The notes below the pieces were generated by a model. It was not told the DNA's origin and made no database searches. It saw only the letters and a list, made by a program, of their open reading frames with translations. The translations under genes and the position numbers were made by a program. A DNA stretch of 64,000 bases, taken from the NCBI RefSeq assembly GCF_013034685.1, contig NZ_WQGO01000001.1, positions 186,001-250,000 on the forward strand, read 5' to 3'. Source of the DNA: Ruegeria lacuscaerulensis. Its GTDB lineage: Bacteria; Pseudomonadota; Alphaproteobacteria; Rhodobacterales; Rhodobacteraceae. Below are positions 26,540 through 35,960 of the stretch, one piece after another (position 1 is the first letter of the stretch; each line of letters starts with the position of its first letter).

Positions 26540-26998
26540 CTAAGCCTCGGCCTTCTTCTCCCATCGACCCGAAGCCTCGGACCAGTATTGCGCCGAACAA
26601 CCTGCGTCAGTCAGTGCTTTCCACTGCCCCCGCGCGTGCTGCACCGCCTGTTCATCATTGCCGTCGAACAGGATGCATACCCGCTCCAACGCGTTCACTT
26701 CGTCCGGGGCAACAGCGGCACCGTCAACGGCCATCACACAAGCCGGATCGTTGCCAGCCTGCGGGCCGGTGGTCAGCAAGATGGGCTGATCCGCGTCATG
26801 CGGACCTCCCGCAAGACCATGCGGCAGGAACCCATCCTCGGGCCCCAGCCACAGTTTTTCATCCAGCCAGTCCATCCGTGCGAGATCAGTGCCCCGCACG
26901 GCAATCCGCCACCCGGCCTGACGCGCCTTGTCCAGCAACGCCGGCAAAGTGTGCTCCAGCGGGCGTTGGGTCAGGTGGTAGAAATAGACAGCCCCCAT
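26540..26998 (-). CDS. holC: DNA polymerase III subunit chi (HolC)
   Basis: 152 residues. MGAVYFYHLTQRPLEHTLPALLDKARQ is the family N-terminus; WLGPEDGFLPHGLAGG and ILFDGNDEQAVQHAR match the rest. Chi links the clamp loader to single-strand binding protein. The start is the ATG at 26998; the longer reading intrudes into pepA. The start is 5 bases from the pepA stop, so the two are co-transcribed, the order seen in many bacteria. Confidence 0.92.
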   Translation of the reverse strand: MGAVYFYHLTQRPLEHTLPALLDKARQAGWRIAVRGTDLARMDWLDEKLWLGPEDGFLPHGLAGGPHDADQPILLTTGPQAGNDPACVMAVDGAAVAPDEVNALERVCILFDGNDEQAVQHARGQWKALTDAGCSAQYWSEASGRWEKKAEA

Positions 26999-27002
26999 CC
27001 GA

Positions 27003-28469
27003 TTACTCGAAATTGTCCTGCACAAACCGGCTGAGCGCCCGCACGCCCCATCCTGTTGCCCCTTTGGGCGCATAAGACGTCTCGGACGCGACCGAGGCCA
27101 CACCAGCGATATCCAGGTGAATCCACGGCGTTTCCTCTTTCACGAACCGCTGCAGGAACTGCGCCGCCGTGATTGAGCCCGCAGGCCGTCCGCCCACGTT
27201 CTTCATATCCGCGATACGCGACTTCAACAGCTTGTCATAGGCATCACCCAACGGCATCCGCCACGCGCCCTCATCCTCGGCCTTGGCGGATTTCAGGAAG
27301 GCATCGCAGAACGTGTCATTGTTCGAGAAGACCCCCGCATTCTCATGCCCCAGACCGATGATGATCGCGCCGGTCAGGGTCGCCAGATCGACCATGCCCA
27401 CCGGGCTGAAGCGTTCCTGCGCGTACCACATCACGTCGCACAGGACCAATCGACCCTCGGCATCGGTGTTGATGATCTCGACCGTGTCGCCTTTCATGGA
27501 CTTGACCACATCGCCGGGACGCGTGGCATTACCCGAAGGCATGTTCTCGACCAGCCCGACAAGGCCGACTACATTGGCCTTAGCCTTGCGCTTGGCCAGC
27601 GCGCGCATGGTGCCAGCAACAACTCCTGCGCCGCCCATATCCATGGTCATGTCTTCCATGCCACCCGCAGGTTTCAACGAAATCCCGCCGGTATCGAACA
27701 CAACGCCTTTGCCCACCAGCGCCAGCGGAGAATCGCCCTTGTCGCCACCGTTCCACTGCATCACCACAACCTTCGAGGGGCTAACCGAGCCCTGCCCGAC
27801 GCTCAGCAATGTGCGCATCCCCAGTTCTTCGAGCTTGTCCTCTTCCAGAACCTCGACCTCAAGGCCCAGTTCCTGCATTTCGACCAAGCGATCGGCGAAT
27901 TCGGTGGTGGTCAGAACGTTTGCAGGCTCATTGGTCAAGTCGCGCGTCATCCGCACGCCGTCGGCAATGGCGTAGAGCGGCGCAAATGCCACCTCGACCT
28001 CATCGGGTTTTTGATGCGCGATCGTGACCGGAGCGGCCGCGTCGGCATCTTTTGTCTTGTGCGCATCGAAATCATAGCTGCGAAGGGCGATACCAAGGGC
28101 CAGTTCCTCGGTCCTAATCTGGTTCGCCGCCATGACCAATAGCGCTTTGCCGCCTGCCAGTTTGGCCAGCGCAACACCGCCCTTGCGGGCCTCGGCCGGA
28201 TCAGGACGGCGGGGCAGAATCAGGATGTCGAGTGCCTCGGCCACCATTCCTCCGGGCCAAGCCAGCGTGATCACGTCACCGCTTTTCACCTTGCCGAAGC
28301 GTTCGCTTTCCACCAGTCGTGCGACGGCTCCACGGGTCAGACGATTGGCACGCCGTGCCGCTGGGCCCATCTTGCCATCGTCCGTGATGATTATCGCCAC
28401 GCGCCCCTCGGCCTGTGCCATTACGTCGATGTCGAAAGACTGAAACTGGATCGGGATAAGACTGCTCAT
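27003..28469 (-). CDS. pepA: Leucyl aminopeptidase (cytosol aminopeptidase)
   Basis: 488 residues. Catalytic C-terminal domain with the signature NTDAEGRLVL, the metal-binding Lys in ALVGKGVVFDTGG, and GISLKPAGGMEDMTMDMGGA. It removes N-terminal amino acids and may also bind DNA, as PepA does elsewhere. The start MSSLIPIQFQSF at 28469 follows GGAG; the upstream extension is not family-like. pepA and holC form an operon. The lptG-lptD-surA run starts divergently. Confidence 0.95.
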   Translation of the reverse strand: MSSLIPIQFQSFDIDVMAQAEGRVAIIITDDGKMGPAARRANRLTRGAVARLVESERFGKVKSGDVITLAWPGGMVAEALDILILPRRPDPAEARKGGVALAKLAGGKALLVMAANQIRTEELALGIALRSYDFDAHKTKDADAAAPVTIAHQKPDEVEVAFAPLYAIADGVRMTRDLTNEPANVLTTTEFADRLVEMQELGLEVEVLEEDKLEELGMRTLLSVGQGSVSPSKVVVMQWNGGDKGDSPLALVGKGVVFDTGGISLKPAGGMEDMTMDMGGAGVVAGTMRALAKRKAKANVVGLVGLVENMPSGNATRPGDVVKSMKGDTVEIINTDAEGRLVLCDVMWYAQERFSPVGMVDLATLTGAIIIGLGHENAGVFSNNDTFCDAFLKSAKAEDEGAWRMPLGDAYDKLLKSRIADMKNVGGRPAGSITAAQFLQRFVKEETPWIHLDIAGVASVASETSYAPKGATGWGVRALSRFVQDNFE

Positions 28470-28700
28470 GGCGAACTCCTGAAAATCTGTTTCCCAAGAC
28501 CTAGCCCGCGCTGCCCGGCTTGACCAGATAGCAGTTTTCCCCGACAGGCATTTGCAGTACAGTCGCGAAAAAATTCCGGCAGGTTGGTGGGAGAGTGCAG
28601 TGGTAAGACGGGGCAGGCATATGCCGTCGCATATAAGCGCGGCCCGCGGTGAGTCCGATCCGTTGCCTCCCACAAATATTGGTCCGGCAGGATGGGCGGC

Positions 28701-29801
28701 ATGATCCTCGACCGCTACTTCGCCCGCCGCTTCATGCAGAGTTTTTTAGTCATCGGCGCGATTTTCCTGACCCTGCTGATTCTGATCGACCTGATCGAAC
28801 AGGTGCGCCGCTTTGACGACGAAAACCTGTCCTTCGGACGGTTGCTGCATTTGACCCTGCTGAATACCCCCGCTGCCATCAGCGAGATGCTGCCCCTTTT
28901 GGTGATCCTGTCCACAATCGCGCTTTTTGTCGGTCTGGCCCGCAGTTCGGAACTGGTGGTGACACGCGCCATCGGTCGGTCAGGCATTCGCGCACTGCTC
29001 GCGCCCGCCACGCTGGCGCTGGTCATCGGCGCAGGAGCGGTCGCCCTGCTGAATCCCATTGCGGCTGCCACGTCCGAGGAATATCAACGCCTGTCCGACA
29101 GCTACCGCAACAACGGAAGTTCGGCCTTTTCGATCAGCAGCGAAGGCCTGTGGTTGCGACAGGGCTCGCGCAATGGACAATCGGTGATCCACGCGCGGGG
29201 CACCGCAAATGGGAACACTTTGGTCCTGAACGAGGTGACAATCATCACCTTTTCACCTGACGGGACACCGAACCAGCAGATCCAGGCAGACGCGGCTGAA
29301 CTTAAGGACGGGAATTGGATCCTCAGCAACGCAAAGGTTTGGCCGTTGATCCAAGGCGTCAATCCTGAAACCAACGCGACAGAGCATGAAAGGCTGGAGA
29401 TTCCGACCTCGCTCACCCGTCAGCGTATTCTGGATACATTGGGCGATCAGGGATCCGTGTCGGTCTATGACCTGCCAGAACTGATCCGCGATTTGGGTGA
29501 AGCGGGGTTTTCGACCAAACAATATGAGGTCTGGCTGCAAGTTCAGCTTGCCCGGCCCTTCTTTCTGGTGGCAATGGTCCTGATCGGGGCCGCCTTCACC
29601 ATGCGCCATGTAAGGTTCGGAGGCACCGGGATCGCGGTACTGTCGGCGGTTCTGCTGGGATTCGCCATCTACTTCGTAAGAAACTTTGCCCAAATTCTGG
29701 GAGAAAACGGACAATTGCCTATCTTCGTCGCGGCCTGGGCTCCGCCATTTGCAGCCATTCTTTTGTCGCTCGGCCTCCTTTTACACGCGGAGGACGGCTG
29801 A
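28701..29801 (+). CDS. lptG: LPS-export permease of LptG type
   Basis: 366 residues. N-terminal helices MILDRYFARRFMQSFLVIGAI, then DLIEQVRRF and SEMLPLLVILSTIALFVGLARSSELVVTRAIGRS, the LptG-like cytoplasmic loop. A periplasmic beta-jellyroll-like region (about 130-260) and three C-terminal helices follow. It forms the membrane part of the LptB2FG transporter that extracts LPS. I prefer ATG 28701 (AGGA 8 bases upstream) over 28692. An lptF gene would be expected next to it and is not seen. The stop overlaps the lptD start by 1 base. Confidence 0.88.
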   Translation: MILDRYFARRFMQSFLVIGAIFLTLLILIDLIEQVRRFDDENLSFGRLLHLTLLNTPAAISEMLPLLVILSTIALFVGLARSSELVVTRAIGRSGIRALLAPATLALVIGAGAVALLNPIAAATSEEYQRLSDSYRNNGSSAFSISSEGLWLRQGSRNGQSVIHARGTANGNTLVLNEVTIITFSPDGTPNQQIQADAAELKDGNWILSNAKVWPLIQGVNPETNATEHERLEIPTSLTRQRILDTLGDQGSVSVYDLPELIRDLGEAGFSTKQYEVWLQVQLARPFFLVAMVLIGAAFTMRHVRFGGTGIAVLSAVLLGFAIYFVRNFAQILGENGQLPIFVAAWAPPFAAILLSLGLLLHAEDG

Positions 29802-31963
29802 TGCGTCTTTTCGCGCGTTTATTGTTGTCTGGTGCCGTCGCGCTCACACTGCCAGTAGTTGCGACAGCGCAAGTACAGCCTACGGCCGCCCCAACGCAGG
29901 ATCAGGCGCAACAGGATGAACCGGCGTTGCTGGTGGCCGACAAGATCTTTATCACCCCCGACCGCGTTCTGGTGGCTGAGGGCAATGTCGAGGCGTTTCA
30001 GGGCGACGCCAAAGTCACCGCCAACCGGATCACGTATAACCGCGACACCGGCGAGCTGAATCTGGAAGGCCCCGTGCGCATTGATCAGGCCGGGACAACC
30101 ACGATTCTGGCGGATTCGGCCACGTTGGACAGCGGCATCCAAAACGGCCTGCTGATAGGTGCGCGGATGGTGTTCGAACAGCAGGTGCAGATTGCATCCG
30201 TTCAGGCCAAACGCGCGGGCGGACGGTATACGCAGTTCGACAAGGTCTCTGCCACATCCTGTCATATCTGTTCGGACGGCAGGCCGCCTCTTTGGCAGAT
30301 CCGGGCGCGGAAAGTCACGCATGACCAGTTGGAGCGGCAACTATACTTCGAAGGCGCACAGTTCAGGATTCTGGACCTGCCTGTCTTCTACTTCCCTTAT
30401 CTGCGCCTTCCCGATCCGACGCTGGACCGCGCCACGGGGTTTCTGGTGCCGTCGATCCGCACCACATCGCAGCTTGGGACCGGAGTTCAGGTTCCCTATT
30501 TCTTCAAGCTGGGTGATCACCGGGATCTGACGCTAACGCCTTATATCTCGCCCGAAACCAAAACGCTGGGCTATCGTTATCGGCAGGCATTCAAGCGGGG
30601 GCGGATTGAAATAGATGGCGCGTATACACGTGACGATCTGGAACCCGGTGAGGATCGCGGGTTCTTATTTGCAAACGGATATTTTGGGCTTAACGACGGA
30701 TATCTGCTCAGTTTCAACCTGCAAACCACGTCGGACGACGCGTATCTGGCCGATTATGGCCTGCCCGAATTCGACCGCCTGCGCAGTGAAATTGCATTGG
30801 AACGGTACGAGCGCGATACCGCATTCCGCACCAGCTTTATCCACTTCAAAACCCTGCGCGACAGTGAAGATCAAGATGAAATCCCATCGCGCATCTTCGA
30901 TCTGTTCTACGAGAAACGCCTGTTTCCCAAATCGGTCGGAGGCGAAGTACGGCTAGGTGTCGAGACCCACGCGCATGAGCGCACCAGCGACGAAGACGTG
31001 CTGGGCCGCGACGTCGCACGGGCGACATTCGATGCGGAATGGCTTCGCAGCTGGACTTTTGCATCCGGGCTGCGTGCCGACGCGCAACTGGGTGCGTCTG
31101 TGGACACATTCAACATTCGCCATGACAGCAATTTTCCCGATCAGGTGACGCGCACCACGCCGCGCACCGCGCTGACCCTGCGCTATCCGATGGCACGCCG
31201 CGAACAAAGCGGGGCAACACAGGTGCTGGAGCCGATTGCGCAGGTCGGTTGGACCCAGGTTTCGACCAATGATGTGCCACTGGATGAAAGCACCTTTCAG
31301 GAATTCGACCAAGGGAACCTTTTGTCCCTGTCGCGCTTTCCCGCACCCGACAGGCGCGAGGATGGGGTCACGGGCGTATTCGGGCTCAACTGGTCCCGAT
31401 ATGCGGGCAATGGTCGCCGTGCGTTGGTTACAGTCGGGCAGGTCTATCGCGCAGATGCAGACCCCGAGTTCAACCTGACCTCGGGCTTGCAGGGAACCTC
31501 GTCCGATCTGTTGCTGGCCGGGCAGCTGCAAACCGCCAATGGTTGGTCCCTCGCGGGGCGCGGTCTGTTGAACGGCGATTTCAGCTTCGCCAAGGCCGAG
31601 ATGCGCGCGGCCTGGCAAAGGGAAACCGTTGGGATCGTAGGAAGTTACGTCTGGCAAGAACCCGACCCGGATGAAAATATCGACGACGAGATATCGGAAA
31701 TACGTTTGGACGGGCGCTATACAATTGACCAAAACTGGCTGACCCAGGCCCTCGCCCGATATGACATTAGTGAATCCGAGCCGATCCGATACGGGCTTGG
31801 CGTCACCTACCGCAACGAATGCGTACAAGTTAACATGAGTGTCAGCAGGCGCTTTACTTCGTCATCAAGTATTGAGCCTTCGACAGAATTCGGCTTTACC
31901 GTAGCTTTGACGGGATATTCCGTTGAAGGCAGTGGCCAACAGTTCAAGAGAAGATGCAGTTGA
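29801..31963 (+). CDS. lptD: LPS-assembly protein LptD
   Basis: 720 residues. Signal peptide (about 1-24, ending near VATAQ), an OstA/LptA-like N-terminal domain (about 45-150; DKIFITPDRVLVAEGNVEAF), then the beta-barrel region. It carries LPS to the outer leaflet at the outer membrane. Cys residues occur at SATSCHICSDGRPPLW and near the end (NECVQVN, RRCS), compatible with structural disulfides. It is coupled to lptG upstream and overlaps surA by 10 bases. Confidence 0.95.
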   Translation: MRLFARLLLSGAVALTLPVVATAQVQPTAAPTQDQAQQDEPALLVADKIFITPDRVLVAEGNVEAFQGDAKVTANRITYNRDTGELNLEGPVRIDQAGTTTILADSATLDSGIQNGLLIGARMVFEQQVQIASVQAKRAGGRYTQFDKVSATSCHICSDGRPPLWQIRARKVTHDQLERQLYFEGAQFRILDLPVFYFPYLRLPDPTLDRATGFLVPSIRTTSQLGTGVQVPYFFKLGDHRDLTLTPYISPETKTLGYRYRQAFKRGRIEIDGAYTRDDLEPGEDRGFLFANGYFGLNDGYLLSFNLQTTSDDAYLADYGLPEFDRLRSEIALERYERDTAFRTSFIHFKTLRDSEDQDEIPSRIFDLFYEKRLFPKSVGGEVRLGVETHAHERTSDEDVLGRDVARATFDAEWLRSWTFASGLRADAQLGASVDTFNIRHDSNFPDQVTRTTPRTALTLRYPMARREQSGATQVLEPIAQVGWTQVSTNDVPLDESTFQEFDQGNLLSLSRFPAPDRREDGVTGVFGLNWSRYAGNGRRALVTVGQVYRADADPEFNLTSGLQGTSSDLLLAGQLQTANGWSLAGRGLLNGDFSFAKAEMRAAWQRETVGIVGSYVWQEPDPDENIDDEISEIRLDGRYTIDQNWLTQALARYDISESEPIRYGLGVTYRNECVQVNMSVSRRFTSSSSIEPSTEFGFTVALTGYSVEGSGQQFKRRCS

Positions 31964-33207
31964 TTCCAGGTTTCTCAAGTTTCCTTCGTTCCGGTTGGCT
32001 TAAACCGGTTGCTCCGGTTTTGACCGCGCTTGTCCTTGCTTTCGTCGCTCCGCAAACGCAGGCCCAAAGCCTGTTCTCGCCTGCAATCAAGGTCAATCAG
32101 GATATCGTCACCTGGTACGAACTGGATCAACGCCAGCAATTCCTGACCGTTCTGGGCGCGCCAGGCGCATCAGACGAAGAAGTCCGCCAGGCCCTTATTG
32201 ATGACCGCCTACGCCGACAGGTCATGCGTCAGGCCGGAATCTCGGCCAATCCCGAGGCCGTTCAACTGGGCATTGACGAGTTCGCAGCACGCGGCCAGCT
32301 TTCCAGCGATGAATTCCTGCAACTCCTTGCTGATGCCGGGGTATCACGTGAAACCGTACGTGATTTTATCGCCGACCAACTCTCGTGGCGTGATTTCATC
32401 AGCGCCCGGTTTATCTCGCAAGCGCGCCCGACCGAGGATGAGATTAACCGTGCCCTGGGCCAATCGGGCAGCGGCGGCCTTCAGGTTTTGCTCTCCGAAA
32501 TCATCATCCCCGTGACACCGCAGACTCTGCCGCAAGTGCAATTGTTGGCCGACGAAATCGCTCTGGTCGAAGGGTTCGATGCCTTTTCAGCGGCGGCAAC
32601 GCAATATTCGGCCGCCGGCACACGCACCAATGGCGGTCAATTGGACTGGTTGAACCTGACCGAGCTTCCGCCCGCTTTGCAGCCGGTTATTCTTGGGTTG
32701 AAGACCGGTGACATCACCCAACCCATATCCCTGTCCAACGCCGTCGCACTGTTTCAGATGCGGGGCATCCGGGAAAGCGCAACAGCCGCGCCACAGTACT
32801 CCAAGATCGATTACGCAATCTACAATCTGCCAGGCGGACGCAGCCCGGCAACTCTAGCGCGCGCAGCCGAATTGCGTGAAAAAGTCGATACCTGCGACGA
32901 TCTCTACGGTATCGCACAGGATCAGCCCCCAGAAGTTCTGGAACGGATTGAGGCCGCACCAGCTGAGATTCCGCGCGATATAGCGCTGGAACTGGCCAAG
33001 CTGGACCTCAACGAGGTATCCACCACCCTGACCAGCAACAATGGTCAGACACTGCGCTTCCTGATGCTGTGCACGCGCACACTGGACCGTGGAGAAGAAA
33101 CATCGCGGGCAGACGTCGCCAACGCCCTGACGCAACAGCGCCTGCAAGCCTTTTCCGAAAGCCTTCTGGAGCAGCTGCGCGCCGATGCCACGATCGTCGA
33201 GCAATGA
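31954..33207 (+). CDS. surA: SurA-like periplasmic peptidyl-prolyl isomerase
   Basis: 417 residues. A hydrophobic stretch (about 18-37; VAPVLTALVLAFVAPQTQAQ) is the signal peptide. Next comes a SurA N-domain (IKVNQDIVTWYELDQRQQFL), then a parvulin-like domain from about 160 (LLSEIIIPVTPQTLPQVQLLADEI). It chaperones outer-membrane proteins, including LptD, encoded just upstream. The start overlaps the lptD end by 10 bases and the stop overlaps pdxA. Confidence 0.9.
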   Translation: MQLIPGFSSFLRSGWLKPVAPVLTALVLAFVAPQTQAQSLFSPAIKVNQDIVTWYELDQRQQFLTVLGAPGASDEEVRQALIDDRLRRQVMRQAGISANPEAVQLGIDEFAARGQLSSDEFLQLLADAGVSRETVRDFIADQLSWRDFISARFISQARPTEDEINRALGQSGSGGLQVLLSEIIIPVTPQTLPQVQLLADEIALVEGFDAFSAAATQYSAAGTRTNGGQLDWLNLTELPPALQPVILGLKTGDITQPISLSNAVALFQMRGIRESATAAPQYSKIDYAIYNLPGGRSPATLARAAELREKVDTCDDLYGIAQDQPPEVLERIEAAPAEIPRDIALELAKLDLNEVSTTLTSNNGQTLRFLMLCTRTLDRGEETSRADVANALTQQRLQAFSESLLEQLRADATIVEQ

Positions 33208-34169
33208 CAGCCCCTATCGCGCTAAGCTGCGGTGACCCGGCCGGTATCGGCCCTGAAATCGCAGCAAAAGCTTGGGCCGAGCTGCGCGACACCTGCCCGT
33301 TCTTCTTCATCGGAGACGCAGCGCATTTGCCGGGCGGGACCCCGACCGCAAAAATTTCTAATCCAGCCGAGGCATTGAAACTTTGTACCACGGCCTTGCC
33401 CGTCCTGCAGCTTGACTTTCCCGAACCCGCTCTTCCGGGCCGCCCTGCCTCCGCCAACGCGCCAGGTGTCATTGATGCAATCGAGCTTGGCGTATCCCTG
33501 GTCCAATCCGGTGCGGCCTCTGCACTGTGCACGGCACCGATCCACAAAAAGGCACTGATCGACGGCGCCGGTTTCGCCTATCCCGGCCATACCGAGTTTC
33601 TGGCGGCGCTTTCTGGTCGCAAACGGGTGGTGATGATGCTGGCCAGCGACCAGCTTCGTGTGGTGCCCGCAACGATCCACATTCCGCTGTCCCGCGTCCA
33701 TGCGGAACTGACCCCTGACCTCCTGCAAGACACGATCGAGATCACCGCGCATGGCCTACGCACCCAATTCGGTATCCCGAACCCTCGCATCGCCATCGCG
33801 GGCCTCAACCCTCACGCAGGCGAAGGCGGCAAAATGGGGCATGAGGAACTGGACTGGATCGGCCCCTTGATCGATAGGCTGCCTACCTATGACTACACGG
33901 TCACCGGTCCGCATCCTGCCGACACCATGTTTCACGCCGCCGCCCGCTCCCACTATGACGCAGCTATCGCGATGTATCACGACCAAGCGCTGATCCCGAT
34001 CAAGACGCTGGACTTCGACCGCGGCGTAAACGTGACGCTGGGCCTACCCTTCATCCGCACCTCGCCCGACCACGGCACCGCCATGGACATCGCCGGGCAA
34101 GGCATCGCCAACCCCTCCAGCCTAATCGAAGCCCTGAAACTCGCTCAACGCATGGCGCAAAGCACTTGA
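33204..34169 (+). CDS. pdxA: 4-hydroxythreonine-4-phosphate dehydrogenase
   Basis: Pyridoxal phosphate synthesis. 321 residues. CGDPAGIGPEI, PGHTEFLAAL with its metal His, and MYHDQALIPIKTLDF with another metal His are PdxA signatures; TSPDHGTAMDIAG closes the active site. The start (ATGA) overlaps the surA stop. The longer reading at 33069 is out of family. A surA-pdxA-rsmA order is widespread in proteobacteria. Confidence 0.96.
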   Translation: MTAPIALSCGDPAGIGPEIAAKAWAELRDTCPFFFIGDAAHLPGGTPTAKISNPAEALKLCTTALPVLQLDFPEPALPGRPASANAPGVIDAIELGVSLVQSGAASALCTAPIHKKALIDGAGFAYPGHTEFLAALSGRKRVVMMLASDQLRVVPATIHIPLSRVHAELTPDLLQDTIEITAHGLRTQFGIPNPRIAIAGLNPHAGEGGKMGHEELDWIGPLIDRLPTYDYTVTGPHPADTMFHAAARSHYDAAIAMYHDQALIPIKTLDFDRGVNVTLGLPFIRTSPDHGTAMDIAGQGIANPSSLIEALKLAQRMAQST

Positions 34170-34171
34170 CC

Positions 34172-34193
34172 CTTCACCTGGCTGAAAATATCC
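34172..34193. repeat. Dispersed intergenic element, copy 5 (partial)
   Basis: CTTCACCTGGCTGAAAATAT plus CC, with two base changes from the other copies, followed by CCGCCGGAGGC as in copy 2 but without the paired hairpin. It lies between pdxA and rsmA on the same strand. Confidence 0.65.
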
Positions 34194-34250
34194 CCGCCGG
34201 AGGCAAAAAAACTGGCGCACCGCCTCAACCCGCGCCACGGTAACCGGATC

Positions 34251-35129
34251 ATGAGCGCCATCGACACCCTTCCCCCACTGCGCGAAGTCATCGCTGCACA
34301 CCAGCTTTCGGCCCGCAAATCTCTGGGCCAGAATTTTCTGCTGGATCTGAACCTAACTGCCAAGATCGCCCGTCAGGCCGGTGATCTGACTACATGTGAC
34401 GTGCTGGAAATCGGCCCCGGTCCCGGCGGCCTGACCCGTGGGCTTCTGTCCGAAGGCGCCCGCAAAGTCGTCGCCGTTGAAAAAGACACCCGCTGTATCA
34501 CCGCCCTCAACGAGATCGCAGCCGCCTATCCGGGCAGGCTAGAGGTCATTAACGGCGATGCGCTTGAAATCAACCCGCTCGCCCACCTGACGCCCCCCAT
34601 TCGCATTGCCGCGAACCTGCCCTACAATGTGGGCACTGAATTGCTGGTGCGCTGGCTGACCCCACCCGAATGGCCTCCGTTCTGGCAAAGCCTCACCCTG
34701 ATGTTCCAACGCGAAGTGGCCGAGCGGATCGTCGCTCAACCCGGCAGCAAAGCCTATGGCCGCCTTGCCATCCTTGCCCAATGGCGGGCCGAGGCGCGGA
34801 TCGCCATGTCCCTGCCGCCGGGCGCCTTTACGCCGCCCCCAAAAGTTTCCAGCGCGGTGGTCCACCTGACCGCCCTGCCCGAGCCTCGTTTTCCGGCAGA
34901 TGCAGCCACCCTATCCCGCGTTGTCGCGGCAGCCTTCAACCAGCGGCGCAAAATGCTGCGTGCCTCGTTGAAAGGAGTCGCCCCCGATATCGAAGACAGG
35001 TTGCGCGCTGCTGGCATAGAACCCACCGAAAGGGCCGAACAGGTCCCGTTGGAAGCCTTCTGCGCTCTGGCTCGTGCAGTGAAGCAGCCCCAAGAAACAA
35101 AAAACCTCGGGTCGAAACCCGAGGCTTAA
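34251..35129 (+). CDS. rsmA: 16S rRNA adenine dimethyltransferase (RsmA/KsgA)
   Basis: Dimethylates two adjacent adenines near the 3' end of 16S rRNA. 292 residues. [20 protein letters not shown] and [16 protein letters not shown] (SAM motif I), and the catalytic [14 protein letters not shown], are clear. The last codons lie inside a minus-strand terminator (35098-35124). Confidence 0.96.
   Translation: MSAIDTLPPLREVIAAHQLSARKSLGQNFLLDLNLTAKIARQAGDLTTCDVLEIGPGPGGLTRGLLSEGARKVVAVEKDTRCITALNEIAAAYPGRLEVINGDALEINPLAHLTPPIRIAANLPYNVGTELLVRWLTPPEWPPFWQSLTLMFQREVAERIVAQPGSKAYGRLAILAQWRAEARIAMSLPPGAFTPPPKVSSAVVHLTALPEPRFPADAATLSRVVAAAFNQRRKMLRASLKGVAPDIEDRLRAAGIEPTERAEQVPLEAFCALARAVKQPQETKNLGSKPEA
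35098..35124 (-). terminator. Terminator for DUF4167 gene, inside the end of rsmA
   Basis: CCTCGGGT-cgaa-ACCCGAGG is a perfect 8-bp stem with a tetraloop (35105-35124). On the minus strand it is followed by a T run (A run at 35099-35104). It therefore serves the DUF4167 gene, which ends at 35148, and overlaps the last codons of rsmA. Confidence 0.85.
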
Positions 35130-35147
35130 CTTTGCTATTCAAACCAA

Positions 35148-35723
35148 TTACTCAGCCGCCTCTGGAGCATCTCCCTTGTCGGCAGCGGGTTCTTCCGCAG
35201 CGGGCGCGGCCTTGGGCTTGCGCGCACGTGGCTTGCGTGCCGGTTTTTCTTTCTTCTCAGGTGCGGCGTCGCCGCCTTTGCTTTCGGGTGTCTCCACCAG
35301 ACCGGATTCAGGTGCCGCATCTTCGGGCGCGAACCCCATCACATCAGGCTGCGGAGCCTCTGCGGGGTCGGCTTGACGGGCGGCTTCACGTTCCTGACGC
35401 TCGGCGCGCTCGCGGTCACGTTCGGCCTGGCGTTCGCGGTTCTGCCGCTCCTGCTCTTCGCGGCGGGCTTCCATCTCGCGTTGGGCTTCGCTCAACAGAC
35501 GCAGGTAATGCTCGGCGTGTTGCTGGAAATTCTCGGCGGCCACACGGTCATTGGACAGCTGCGCATCGCGGGCAAGCTGGTTGTACTTGTCAATGATCTG
35601 CTGGGGCGTGCCGCGCACTTTGCCTTCCGGCCCCGAGCTGTCAAAGACCCGGTTTACAACGTTGCCGCCAGAAGGACGATTGCGGTTATTCTTGGCCCGC
35701 GAGCGGGATTTGGAAGATCTCAT
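35148..35723 (-). CDS. DUF4167-family protein, highly charged
   Basis: 191 residues. The N-terminal 75 residues (RSRAKNNRNRPSGGNVVNRV, DSSGPEGKVRGTPQQIIDKY) are the DUF4167 region. Then comes a long Arg/Glu-rich coiled-coil-like stretch (about 78-115), and Pro/Ala/Lys repeats to the end. The domain is typical of alphaproteobacteria and its job is unknown; the basic N-terminus suggests nucleic-acid binding. 237 bases separate it from prmC upstream, with nothing else recognisable in that gap. Confidence 0.85.
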   Translation of the reverse strand: MRSSKSRSRAKNNRNRPSGGNVVNRVFDSSGPEGKVRGTPQQIIDKYNQLARDAQLSNDRVAAENFQQHAEHYLRLLSEAQREMEARREEQERQNRERQAERDRERAERQEREAARQADPAEAPQPDVMGFAPEDAAPESGLVETPESKGGDAAPEKKEKPARKPRARKPKAAPAAEEPAADKGDAPEAAE

Positions 35724-35960
35724 CTACTTTCGTCAGCCTTGTCTTACGATGTCGATCACCTCGCGACGTACACTGCTCAAAGGCTTTAGCTGTGACGCGA
35801 TGTCGACTTTTTGGGCTTGGCGTCAGGGGCGCGCTGTAACGGCGTCAACCTCGCTGACTATTCCTGAGTAAACATGTCCGGCAGGTTCAGACAAGGGGTT
35901 TGTCCCATTTTTCGCTGCTTTTTTACATCAATCGGCAGAAATCGGCCTCAGAACGTGTCG

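Noticed and set aside
35751..35873. 40-codon frame beginning MSITSRRTLLKGF, which looks like a twin-arginine signal
   Set aside because: The S-R-R-T-L-L-K motif is not followed by a hydrophobic stretch and the frame stops at once. Probably chance, in view of a Tat system in the window.
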